From Trametes villosa (Eukaryota > Basidiomycota > Agaricomycetes > Polyporales > Polyporaceae): a stretch of 64,000 nucleotides of DNA. The stretch is taken from positions 434,001 through 498,000 of the forward strand of contig PUDQ02000079.1 in the NCBI GenBank assembly GCA_002964805.2. The letters are read 5' to 3'. A program made the position numbers and the translations under genes. The notes under the pieces were generated by a model that was not told where the DNA came from, did not search any database, and saw only the letters and a program-made list of their open reading frames with translations. Below, one piece after another: positions 1 to 10,956 of the stretch (the first letter of the stretch is position 1; the number at the start of each line of letters is the position of its first letter).

Positions 1-2535
1 GGTATCTCGACGTATCCGCCCCCCTTATGCTTGAAATGTCGGATTGCTGCCGCGCGCAATTCGTTCCCTGGAGCCCGGCCCTCGACATCGGTAACAACCA
101 CTTTCTGGAATTCAACACGAGCTCTCGAAATGTCGCGCGCCGAAGCTTCGTCCAAGGCCTCCACATCCGGAGCAGTATCATACCGAGCGGTAACAGATTC
201 TGTACTCTCCTCAGGCGTAAGATGCTGAATGTCGTGCGGAAGCACACCGTTGACAGGGAGCGCGCTAACGCGCTGCATGTCTATCTCAATATCCGAATAT
301 AGGGGGTTATTCGCCTTCAACCATCGTAAGGCGCCGAGGATTTTTTCGTTCCGAACCACAAGGGGAGAAGCTTTGTCTTCCAACCACTTACGCGATGGTG
401 GGGAGGACCCCACGAATATCACGCAAATAGGTGTCAAAATGTCTTCCATTGGAGGCGGCAATACGGATGCCAGTCTCTCCGGCCGCTGGGGATAGACGAT
501 GACATGCCCCTTTATGCCACGCTGTGCGTTCGCCAAAACTGGTGCGTCGTCGTCTTCCTTATCGGCCCGTAAATGTACTATACAGGTCTTCGCTCGGCAC
601 CGGGCGATAATCTGCTCCTCAATGAACGTTAATCCGGCGAGTTCGGGCGGTACAGGGCCGGTATACATTTTGTTCGCCAATGCCAGCGGCGGTATTTGGC
701 TCACCCGCAAGCAACGGGCACACTCACTGCACAGAGACGCGACGGCCTCCTCTTTATCTGTAAACGACAATCCGCCGCGCTCTAAGAGCGTCCCGGGCTC
801 ACACCCAAACTCAGATAGGTCGGGTAGAGGCAGCGTAGGAGAATAATCGGTAACTGTACGCGCAATTTTTAGTATGTCGAGCGGAATGTCGGACAGAGGG
901 GTACTAACTAACTCGTCGTACGGGTATAGAGCGGCGCAACTAGCGCACGTAAACTGTCGCAAACGTATACTTCCTGTCTCTCGGCGAAAGCCCCTCACTA
1001 TACTCTCTTTAGCCTCCTTCGATACTAGCTCGGGCCATTCCTGGCGCACGCGCTCGCGCCTAACGTCCCGGGCGGATTTTGCAGCATCCGCATTGGCGTG
1101 CCTAGTCGCTCTCATACCAGACAGCATCTTCCCTTTCTTAAGGGTACGCACGTAAGCCTTCAAGCGCCGGCGAAGTTGAGAGGTGCCGTCCGCGGGATCA
1201 TATGGTACGTTATGAGTGCGGAGAACGCGCTGTAGTAACTTTGCCCGGAGTTTCGGTACAACGGTATCCAACAGCTTCACTTGCAAATCAACACGGCTAA
1301 GGGCGTCATCGTCGCCCGCAAACGTGTCGCACACTTGCGAGCAAGCAGGTGCAATCACCCCATCTATGCGTCGCGCGCAGCTGCCATTTGCTAGGTGCGC
1401 GGTAAGCAATACTTTCAAGTCCTCCTTCAGACACCTTTGCTGCATAACTATCCCGTGAGAGAGACACATGGAGCGTAGCTCCGGCATTTTCATATACTCT
1501 ATCGCGTTCAGCGACGCGGACATACATTCCGCGGGACTCTCCCCGATGTCATGACCGGGTAGAGAATCCAGGTACAGGGTGATGTCGTTTAAAACCGACG
1601 TCCGACTTGCACACTCTCCGTCCGGGAAAGGAACGTCCACGATCGCACAGAAAGTGCGGAGCGTCGGCGAAGGGACGACCGCTACAGCACGCAGGAAACA
1701 CGCGCGTATGACATGGCGCAAATCGTGCACTTCTTCGACATCTGCCGCTACTGTCAAGCACCCGACGTGGGCGTGACGGCTCGAGGCGCATGCGCCGCTC
1801 AAGATATGTGCATTCAAGGCCCGCCGGGCCATTTCAACGTTGCCGTTGAAATCCACACCATGATTTGCAAGTTCGGAGAGCGTAGCACTCTCATCGTTCG
1901 AATGCCCGACACCCGGTGTATTACGCAGGTACTCTCCTAACACACGCTGTACAGCATATCCAACGTGGGGAGCATCGTCTGAGAAGACGGATTTCCAAGC
2001 CTCACAGTTTCTTCCCCGGCTAGGGGAGGACGATGTACTAGCTTGATCGTCTGCAAGCTGGTATACCGCGCGCGGAGTCGCAGTCAACGCTGATGCACTT
2101 TGGTGAGCTTGGGTGGAGAAAATAGCGGAGGGGGCACTCACCGGCTATAGGGCTTTTATCCCATCGGAAACAGGGGTGTGTGCACGGTTCCGAGGCGTCG
2201 TGCACAACCCCTTGGGCCAAAATCGCTCCGCTCGCCCGAAGCCAATCCAGACCGAGCACTACATCGTACCCGATGGGGCAATGGCCCACACGGATGTTGA
2301 GGGTTGATATATACCAACCCCCGGGAGTCGGGATGACGATCGGACTGCTGGTACTGAAGCTGATGCCGGACTCCGAACGTAACGTGGTGCGGGGGATGTT
2401 GTGGGAGAGCGCGTAGCGAGTAGACAGGGCGGACAATTCGCGTGACGGGTCAAGGCACACCGTTGCGGCTACGCCGGCGACACTCCCTAGGACGACGAGC
2501 ATGAGGGGTACACGCAAGAGGGTAGACAGGGGCAT
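1..2535 (-). CDS. Retropepsin-like exon joined to Helitron-type (DUF6570) protein, 3' part beyond window edge
   Basis: The minus strand carries one frame open from about 2089 to base 1 (about 695 codons), with no stop before the edge. It contains a segment resembling the DUF6570 region that precedes the Helitron helicase-like domain in fungal elements: a C-x2-C-containing stretch, then PPLALANKMYTGPVPPEL, then KGHVIVYPQRPERL, and further on TPICVIFVGSSPP and ALRWLKANNPLYSDIEID. Upstream, in another frame, an exon begins with ATG at 2535 and holds a retropepsin-like fold: CLDPSRELSALS in the place of the catalytic DTG/DSG and YDVVLGLDWLRASGA near its end. A 52-nt intron (2141-2090, GTGAGT...CAG) joins the two in frame. 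The Rep/helicase part should lie to the left. Seen: frames and motifs. Inferred: the splice, and that this is a mobile-element protein. The DPS in place of DTG makes protease activity doubtful. Confidence 0.72.
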
Positions 2536-4254
2536 GACGAGTTGCAGCAAGCGCAGCAAGAGTGAGTTTCGTGTTAAGGGCAAACAATCACAAAGGAAGC
2601 GGGAAAGCCGGTCTATGACGCGTCTGCACGTGACGAGGAGATTTTTCGCGGGCGGCCCGCCAACATTGTACGCTGCAAAGACCCACTACCAAGGTAGCGG
2701 GGATGTTAGGATGACATTAGAACAGCATACTAACTCGACTTTACACATGTCTCCCATGTAAGCGCGCCGCGTCCGTCTAACAAGGCTTCACACACTTTAC
2801 TACATAGTACTTCTCCCTCGGCTCTCTTTCATCCCGGAACCGCCATATGCGCGAATGCACGTTAAAGCACTTGCAAGTGCTCCCCGAGCCTACTTGCATC
2901 GTGTTTCACCTACTCCGATATGCGCCGAGAGCATATGACTCTGAGTCATCTTCACTGGGGCGAGCGGAGACTGTTGAACTTCTGCAGGGAACACTAGAGC
3001 AACCCGCATCGCCAATAAAGAACAACTCTCAGTGTATTCGTTTCAATCGCAAGGTCCTCGATCCCGCCCCGCCTCCCGTACACCCCGTTCGCTCTCCGTT
3101 GAGAGCGGGTCAGCGGCGAGGCACACCATCTGTACCTCATGCACAATGTGGTCACGGTACGTACCTCAAGATAATAATAGCGAGGCGTTCACTGAGAATG
3201 CCGTGTAATGCCTAGGCTTTACGAGGATGTCAGATCCCAGACACGGCACGTTCGGTCTTAACGAAAGCGTAGACGTGGACTTTGCCATCTAGATTACGTC
3301 TAGAAACTCTTCCTGGCAGCCTCGAAGAGACGGCTTCTGCTGTGTTCCTGAATTGTGCCCGCCCGCCCCGCAACTCGGATAGTGCGTGTCGGGGAGGGCA
3401 TAGAAGATTAGCCCAACACCTTTAGCGTTGGGTTTTGCTGGCCACTGTCAATATGACCCGGCTGTATTCACAGTGAGTGCCCGTCAGCCAGGCATCCAGC
3501 GCCGTCCGCGCCGGACAGACACACTCATCGAGCCGCTCTACACAGGACGCGAATAGACTTCGGAACCTCCGGTGATTCTCCGTGGGCCTGGTCATGCCCT
3601 CGCCGCTGAGCATTGATGTCTAGAGGGCGTGCGGAAGTGTATCTCCGCCGTCCCGTCGCCGGGTTCCATTCAACCTCGACGGGCTTACAGGGATGGGCGG
3701 GAATCCGTGGGGGTGAGTCCGTTGTCATCCTCAGGGCACCTCACGAGCCGATGTTGGACGTGTTCCTGAGATATAAACCGTGTGTACGCACCGTTAAGCC
3801 TAAACGTCTTCGTCAACTAAACATTTTGACAGACCACACTTGAATACTCATGGTCACCGTGTCGACCGCCTGAGCCCAGGAACATAGTACAAACACCTCT
3901 ATCCAGTATATACCTATCCCGTGGCGATGCCGGGAGTTGTTTCGACGATCTCACCGGGTATGGGCGTCTTCCTGGGATCGTTCAGACGTACTGAGTGCCT
4001 CGTCCCGTGCTCGGTACAGCTATTCTACACCGTCTGGGGCCGTCAGTCATGACACACGGAATGCGCTCCATCTTGGCCTGGCCGCTACTTTTCATGTGCA
4101 CCCCCTTCATCTAGCCTGAGGTTCAGCTCGGCAACGCAACAAGAACGAATCCACGTGAAGAAGGGGCGGCCTAGTGGCTTTGGACGTAACCTCGAGGACG
4201 AGCCCAAACGGCGAGCCCGCCTCAACGCCTGGCGCCAGTACGGTATGGCGACGG
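2536..4254. other. Gene-poor stretch between Helitron-type gene and nuclease gene
   Basis: No open frame here has recognisable motifs, convincing splice sites or coding-like composition. Short frames such as those near 2847-3215 and 3422-3613 look random. The right-hand part presumably contains the promoter of the nuclease gene, and the left-hand part may hold the 5' end of the Helitron-type element, but no element terminus was recognised. Confidence 0.4.
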
Positions 4255-4260
4255 TATAAA
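4255..4260 (+). promoter_or_regulatory. TATA box of the NucA/NucB-like gene
   Basis: A TATAAA hexamer lies 56 bases before the proposed start codon at 4317, a normal spacing for a short leader in a highly expressed secreted protein. No experimental start site is available. Confidence 0.45.
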
Positions 4261-4316
4261 GGTTCGTCGTTCGATACCTTGCCAGCCAGCAGCGAGCAAC
4301 CATTACATTGCCCGCT

Positions 4317-7300
4317 ATGCTACCCTTCACAGGTGCTCTCCTACTCTTGCCGTACCTCGGCGCCGCCGTTTCTTCAGCCCTATCGCTACGCCCCGAAGCC
4401 AGAGACATCCACGTTCGCGCCGCTCCTGCCAATGGATCGTGCGTCTCCGCCCCCGACGCTGCGTGCATCGCCCTTGTGTCTCTGTGCGTGGGTAGGATTG
4501 CATCGGGACAGGTCTGTGCGCTCCGCTGCATGCATCACACCATGACACTGATGCTCCTTCCTAGGTCGGCTCTACGTCGTACTGGACGGACAGGATCTGC
4601 GCCGCCTCAGCGACGTGTGCCTCTGTGGGTCTATGCCACTCCCATGCAGATGTCAACAACTGACTTCAGAGGACAGATGAGTAACGTGCTAGATGCCGCG
4701 TGCTGCGCCGGGACGTGCAAGACACCCACTCAGATCGGGAACCTCGACGTGAACAACGTGAGTGTGCCGACACCGGAGTAATGTGGGAGTTTGCAGCTGG
4801 ACTGATGTGTCCCGTTTTACGCAGGTCTACAGCGCTATGGTGGGAAGCGGATGTACGGCATCGAACAAGCAGACGTGCACTCTTACTTGGCGTAAGACCC
4901 GTCCTCCTTTCACCCGCACACTTGACCTGATGGTGGACGTGTGCAGAGCCGTTTGTCGACTGGTTCTATGGCACGATTCAGCAGACCGGCACTGGCGTAT
5001 GGCCCAAGTGAGTCTCCCGGTATCCGTTGGTACTAGCGGCTGGAACTGAGATTGTGCTTTAGCTCCGGCGACGACGTCCTCGTCTGGTGGGCGGGCATCG
5101 CGAACTGGACCGGCTTCTGCAAGGGCACGAACTGCGTCGACGCCGCGATCCCGTACTCGAACTTCAACGACTGGTTCCACTTCTCCTCAGCCATCATCGC
5201 GACCACTCCTGGGACGCCGCAGTACGCGCCGGTATTCCCCACGCTGGACGACAACCTGGACAACACGACGCCGACGATGCTCTGGCCATGCGTGGGCCTG
5301 GACGACGGCGACTGCTCGGTAGACCTCGGTGCGGTCCCGACTGGCACGTTCGACGACCCGGATGCGGAGGTGCAGGTCGTGGCGCCGCCAGAGGCCACAA
5401 GCGTGTCGATGCCGAACATCACGACGTTCGCGGTGCCCGTCGCAAGCACTGAAGATCCCGGTAGCTCAATCCCGGCCGGCTTCGCGCCCTACGAGCCGCC
5501 TAGTATTCCCCCGCCGGTGTACGTCAACGGCACGCTCATCCCCCTCGTCCTCAACGGCATACCGGTCCAGTGGAACATGACCAACACGCCTCTCACCATC
5601 GCCCCTTCGCGCACGCGGCGCAATGTCCCCGCGGTCAAAGCTCCCCCTGCTCATCGAGCGAACACCACTTCCCAGTGGGATCTTGTCCCGCGCGCGATGA
5701 TCACCCCGTTCCCTTGCACGGGCAGGGTGGCCTCGACGTCCCGTCCCCGCTGCCGACGCTCACGTATTACTGCCCGTACTTCCCCGGCATCTGCCAGAAT
5801 ATTCGCTCTCACCCCGACTGGGACAAGACCACCGACTCGATGGTGCTCACGTACGATCCGCTTGACGGTGGGAAGAAGCGCCGTCAAGTGTGCACACCGG
5901 CGGTGAGGACGGCGATGCAGAACGCTGGGGCGTGCGATCCTCGCCAGCACAGCCCGAAGTACTGGAAGGTCGGTGTGCATGTACGATTGGGTCCTCGTCC
6001 GTGGTTCACTGACTAGGGTAATTCACCAGACGTCGTGCGATGAATTCCCTTTCAGCGCCTCTCTCGAGGGCGGATTGGGCAATGTGGTCCTTTTGGCGGT
6101 CGCGGATGGCGAGCAAGACCTTCAGGGGACGCTCCAGGCGTCAATCGCGCAGCTGCGCATGGCCCAGGAAGACGCGTCGACAGTGTGGTCCAAGCCCAAG
6201 TTTTGCCACCGATACACGATCAAGCTCGTCAACACCATCCCTGCAGGCGCTCCTGCGGCTGCGATCGGAAGCCTGAACTCGGGCTCTGCGTACTTCACTG
6301 AAGAAGGACAGGCGACGAAGTTCGTGATGAACTCAAACGTCGTCAACAAGCCTGCCCCGCCCGCATTTGCGGTCGACACGCCCTACGACCCGACCGCGAC
6401 GGCCTTGGTGATACCGAAGACGAACAAGAAGTTCAACTGCGCACCCTGCCCGCCCGCGAAGCCGAGCCCGATTGCCCCAATCCCCCGCGAGCTCGCCAAA
6501 CGCCAAGCATCGTCTTGCTCGGTGCCCCCGGGCCCGCCGCTGGCGACGAGTTCTGCGGGTGCTTCTGCGGTCGCGGCGGCCAGCGCTGCTTCCGCCAGTG
6601 CTGCCGCGCAAGCTGCTGCTGCCGCTATTGCGTCCGCCGCCGCGAGTGCGTCTGCCGCAGAGGCCGCAGCCGCCGCTGCCGCTCTCTCCGCTGCGAACCT
6701 CCTTGGACCCTCCGCGGATGCTCTGGTACGTATCTGCATGAACCGTATTCTGCACGAGCCTGTCTCATTGTAACCCGTTGTAGGCTGCCGCTGCGAATGA
6801 CGCTGCCCTCGCTGCCGCCATCGCGGCGTCCCAGGCGGCTGTAAGCGATGCTCAGAGCGCCCTCAGCAGCATCTTTTCTCTCGGCCCCTCTCTTCCGGAC
6901 TGGCTCTCCGATGTCGTGAGCCATGTGCGTCACCTCGGTCCCTATATCACTGTCCCCTTCCGCTGACGAATGGTGCGCTTGCCAGGTGTCCTCCTCGTCG
7001 ACCTCGGTGTCGAACGCTGTGGACTCCTCCTCGAACGTCGTGAACCCCGCCACGCCTGCCCCTCCGGTCGTGGACACGACCAGGGATCCCGTCGTCAACT
7101 CCGGGCCGCCTCCGGGTGCGCCCGCGGCCAAGTGCTTCCCCGCCGGCTCGAAAGGCTTCCTGCAGCTGGACGGCAGCTACCTTATCGACCTGAACGGCGA
7201 CCCCGGCAAGTCCCAGATCACCCTCGTCGACGCCGGCTCCAACGCGTACTTCGGGCTGGTGCTCAACGGCCTCAACGTCGCGCTCGCGCCCGTCCAGGGC

Positions 7301-7549
7301 TGCAACAACGTCTACTTCTGGGCCGCCGCGGGCGGACCGACGCCCGACTTCCAGGTCGACTGCTCGTCGAACGAGCTGAACTCGTACTGGAACGGCGCCC
7401 GCCAGCAGTGCTACTCGGACTTTGACTCCAACCCCGGCGTATTCGTCGTCATCTGCGGCAACAGCCTCGCCAACATCTACTCCTGCCAGCAGAAGGGCGG
7501 TTCGTTTGGCTCGGTGGCATTGGCCACGTTCACCTGGGCGACGTCCTGA
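4317..7549 (+). CDS. Secreted NucA/NucB-type deoxyribonuclease-like protein
   Basis: The start is ATG at 4317, since it opens a signal peptide (MLPFTGALLLLPYLGAAVSS). Several introns follow. The N-terminal part is cysteine-rich. A segment around 5085-5150 (WWAGIANWTGFCKGTNC) leads to a long Pro/Thr-rich region. The core has TYYCPYFPGICQNI (about 5762) and, after an intron of about 66 nt, CDEFPFSASLEGG (about 6037-6075), the hallmark of the DNase_NucA_NucB family of non-specific nucleases. A later Cys (CHRYTIKL) is also typical. Beyond the core comes an Ala/Ser-rich run (about 6540-6850), two more introns, and a C-terminal Gly/Asn-rich domain ending at 7549. Role: probably an extracellular nuclease; substrate and activity are inferred from the family. 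Exon limits between 4488 and 5052 are uncertain, and the frame change near 5640-5725 could be an intron or a sequence error. Confidence 0.78.
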
Positions 7550-7788
7550 GTGGGCCCCGTGCTGCGCAAGCAGTCTAGGAGCGGTACGATGTTCGGTTTC
7601 TTTGGCTCATATGATGGAAGCTTCTCTCTATGCCATCTCTTATACGCTGGGATATATGGTTGGTCGTTCAGTGTAGGCTATCTGTGTAGCTTTCGTGTCA
7701 CTCCTAGTATTCGTAAACGTCACAATGTACAACATGTTATTCAGGTGAACTTCAACGGTACCCGGCTGCCCCTAGTCTTGACCTCGGC
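7550..7788. other. Convergent 3' ends of the nuclease and prefoldin genes
   Basis: Only 239 bases separate the stop codons of the two converging genes. No further frame is supported; this is shared 3' untranslated sequence. Confidence 0.5.
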
Positions 7789-8413
7789 TCATTCGTCGAG
7801 GTTGATCGCGCGGCCGAACTTGGCGTATAGCGTCACCTTGAGGGCCTTCATCTCCTTCTCGCATTCCTCCGCTTTGGACGTCTGCTTGTCCAGATCGGAG
7901 TTGAGGGCGTCGAGATCCCTCTCGAGCCTTTTGAGGGCGCGTGCATGCGGCAGATGGATGAACGCCTCGCCTATCCGGTACCTACACGCGTAGTTCAGTA
8001 TGGGCGAGCAAAAGCCTCCAAGGGCGCGTCGGTGTTACGAACATGACGGGCGTGTCTTCATCTGCGAGCTCAAGCTCCATCGAGATATCATCCAGGGCCT
8101 CCTTCTCTTGCTATGGAAGGTTGCGTTAAGCCACCGATCGTTCTGCCCTACGCGTGGGACGCACCTTCAGCTCCTGGATCTTTTCCTCGATACTCCGCAG
8201 CCGCGTGTTCAACTTTGAGAAGGAGTTGATCCGCTGCTGGTCCTCTAGAATCCATGATGTGAGGAACGAAAGAGAACGGAGCGTAAAGCACACGCACCCC
8301 ATGTCACCTCGGTGTTATCGTCATGTTCCTCCTCTTGCGAAAGCTAAGTGTGTATGCACGTTAGAGCGGGAAAGAGAGGCTAATCCGACAGTCGTCGTAC
8401 TTGCCATGCGCAT
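7789..8413 (-). CDS. PFD4: Prefoldin subunit 4
   Basis: Prefoldin is a cytosolic hexamer that hands nascent actin and tubulin to the chaperonin CCT; subunit 4 is a beta-type member. Five exons give about 130 residues, normal for the family. Recognisable stretches are TEVTWEDQQRINSFSKLNTR in the first helix, MELELADEDTPVMYRIGEAF at the beta hairpins, and KVTLYAKFGRAINLDE at the C-terminus, matching the LYAKFGxxINLE end of animal and fungal PFDN4. Exons by eye: 8413-8405, 8343-8298, 8244-8165, 8110-8043, 7981-7789. The first exon encodes only three residues and its intron (8404-8344) must begin with GCAAGT to reach the next exon in frame, so it is a GC-AG intron. The fourth intron uses a weak GTTCGT donor. 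The gene shares a 282-bp upstream region with the sphingosine-phosphate lyase gene. Confidence 0.93.
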
Positions 8414-8695
8414 GGTGGCGGCGGTTGAGCAGGACGCGTGCAGCAGCGTGCTCAATTTCTGCCGTGCTTTCCGCGAACAAGCTTTATCGCGCGATAACGT
8501 CCCGAAAAGGGCATATCTGGAGACCACCTCCGGGCCGGAGACGGGGCCCGGATCGGCCGAGGGACGACATCATGCCCTGGACTGGTTAGTGCTCTTCCAG
8601 TCCGACGGCAGAATAACGTGGAAGTGTGCCATATGCTCCGCAGGTTTTGCGCGCTGCTCTCCTCGTAACTATCTCTCCAGCGACCACAGCGCACG
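8414..8695. promoter_or_regulatory. Shared divergent promoter of PFD4 and DPL1
   Basis: The start codons of the two genes point away from each other across 282 bases with no other frame between them, so both promoters must lie here or overlap into the transcripts. No clear TATA box was seen. Confidence 0.5.
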
Positions 8696-10956
8696 ATGAG
8701 CTCTCTCGTGCCCCGCGCGAACCTGCCTGGGCTCTCGCCGTTCGGGCGCACTGTCTGGGAGAACCTCAAGACCGCGGTCGTCGCGTACCTCATCGTGACC
8801 CGGGTAATCAAGGCGGGACGTCATCTGCGCGCGCGCGGCCTCGTCCGCAGCGTCACGGACATATACCGATGGGTCCTGCAGGTGCGTCGAGCTTTCGGTG
8901 GCTGAGGTGCTGGCGCGGATGTTGACTGCGCGGTAGGAGTCGCTGCTGCTCGCCCTGCGCTTCCCGTCTGCAAGGAAGAAAGTGGAAACTGAGCTCGGGA
9001 AGGCGAGGCTCGATATCGAGGCCAAGCTTGTCCCCCAAGGACCCGGCGTAACGCGCCATCTATCCCTCCCCAATACCGGCCATGACACCGAGTGGATCCT
9101 TGCTGAGATGGCGAAGATGGATGCGGAAGCGGGAAACCGTGTCGACTGGCGGGACGGCAAGGTTTCCGGCGCAGTATATCGTGCGTGTTATCATCACCTT
9201 CATGCGACCTCTGCCGATGCATATCGCGTCCTCGGATTCCAGATGGCGGGGACGACATGTCGAAGGTCATCATGGCGGCTATGGAGCGCTACTGCCTCTC
9301 AAACCCCCTGCACCCGGACGTGTTCCCCGCGGTCCGCAAGATGGAGGCCGAAGTCGTCGCAATGGTGCTCAAGATGTACAACAACCCCTCCGGCGCGGGC
9401 ACCACCACGTCCGGCGGCACCGAGTCGATCATCATGGCCGTCAAGACGTACCGCGAGTGGGCACGGGCCACCAAGGGCATCACGGAGCCCGAGATGTCTG
9501 TGCACATTCGTTCGCGGTTTGGAGTGGCTACTAAATGCGTCTGCGTAGAGTTGTGCCGATCTCGGCGCATGCCGCGTTTGACAAGGGTGCTGCCTACCTT
9601 GGTATTAAGGTGCACACGATCCCTGTCCACCCGGAGACGCGTCAAGTGGACCTCAAGCATGTCGCTCGGGCGATCAACGCCAACACTATCATGGTCAGTG
9701 CCGCCGCGCTTCCCAGCACCAGTTAGTATACTGACATACGGGCTTTAGCTCGTCGGGTCTGCAATCAACTTCCCCGACGGGAACCAGGACGACATTGTCG
9801 CCCTCGGCAAGCTCGCTCACAAGCACAAGATCGGCCTGCACGTCGACTGCTGCCTTGGCAGCTTCATCATGCCGTTTCTGGAAGAGGCCGGGTTTCCCGT
9901 TGAGCCCTTTGACTTCAGAGTCCAGGGCGTGACCAGTATCAGCTGCGACACGCACAAGGTGCGCTCGCATACCTTACACACCTAAGTCGTGGGCCATTGA
10001 CGTGAACGCGATGCATATAGTACGGCTTTGCACCCAAGGCAAGTCGCTGACGGGCACATGCTGGATGTGCTTCTACTAAAAGCTCCTGTAGGGTAACTCG
10101 GTGATCATGTACCGTGACGCGGCACTCCGTCGCTTCCAGTACTACGTGAACCCGGACTGGGTCGGCGGTGTCTACGGTAGCCCTAGCATTGCCGGCTCAC
10201 GGTAAGCCACACTGTTATTATCTCGCGCCCGACGGTGACGCTAACCCTGCCTGAAGACCCGGTTCGCTCATCGCCGGAACATGGGCCGCCCTGCAGTACA
10301 TGGGCCACTCGTGAGTGTTCCGCTCGACCTTGCTGTGCAGCACTCTGACGTGCGCACAGAGGCTATCTCGAGTCCTGCAAGAGCATCGTCTCCGCCGCGA
10401 AGACGATCGCGCAGCGCATCAAGGCCGAGATCCCGGAGCTCCGCATCCTGGGCAACCCGCCCGCGTCCGTCGTCGCGTTCGCGGCCGCGCACGGGAGCGC
10501 GCTGAACGTGCTCGAGGTCGGGGACGCGATGTCCCGCAAGGGCTGGCACCTGAACGCGATCAGCAACCCCGCCGCCGTGCACATCGCCGTTACGGTACGC
10601 ACATTACCTTCCATGCATTTGCGCCTCGCAGGCCCTCCCTGTTCCATTCTAGATGCTGACGCAGCGGGTTTTCTGGAATTAGCGCCTGACGCTCCCGGTC
10701 GTGGACAACCTGCTCGCGGACCTGAAGGACGCGGTGAACGAGGCGAAGCTCGCGCCGTCCGGCAAGGGCACCATGGTGATGCTCTACGGTGCGTCCCCAC
10801 TCTCCTTCTCCCTCGCCCCGAACCCCGGCGAAGCGTTGTGGATGGCTGAACTGACGCGCCGTTTGTCGTGCAGGACTGGGCCAGTCGAGCCCCGTCGGGT
10901 CGACGATGGTCGGGCACGTCGCGGAGGCGTTCTTGGACACAATGTACAAGGCGTGA
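8696..10956 (+). CDS. DPL1: Sphingosine-1-phosphate (sphinganine-phosphate) lyase
   Basis: A PLP-dependent ER-membrane enzyme that cleaves phosphorylated long-chain bases into a fatty aldehyde and phosphoethanolamine, the exit step of sphingolipid metabolism. The N-terminus has one membrane segment ([19 protein letters not shown]). Family motifs follow in order: [48 protein letters not shown], the PLP lysine in SCDTHKYGFAPKGN, and [12 protein letters not shown]. The full length fits the family. Exons by eye: 8696-8881, 8937-9180, 9243-9495, 9549-9693, 9749-9958, 10021-10038, 10092-10201, then from 10257 onward with three more introns to the stop at 10954-10956. The sixth exon is only 18 nt (YGFAPK), just after the catalytic lysine, and its intron starts with GCAAGT, a GC-AG intron. 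The family motif across the join confirms it. Confidence 0.96.

Noticed and set aside
27..1940. Several plus-strand frames of 60-115 codons at the left end
   Set aside because: They are shadows of the long open minus-strand frame that carries DUF6570-like motifs.
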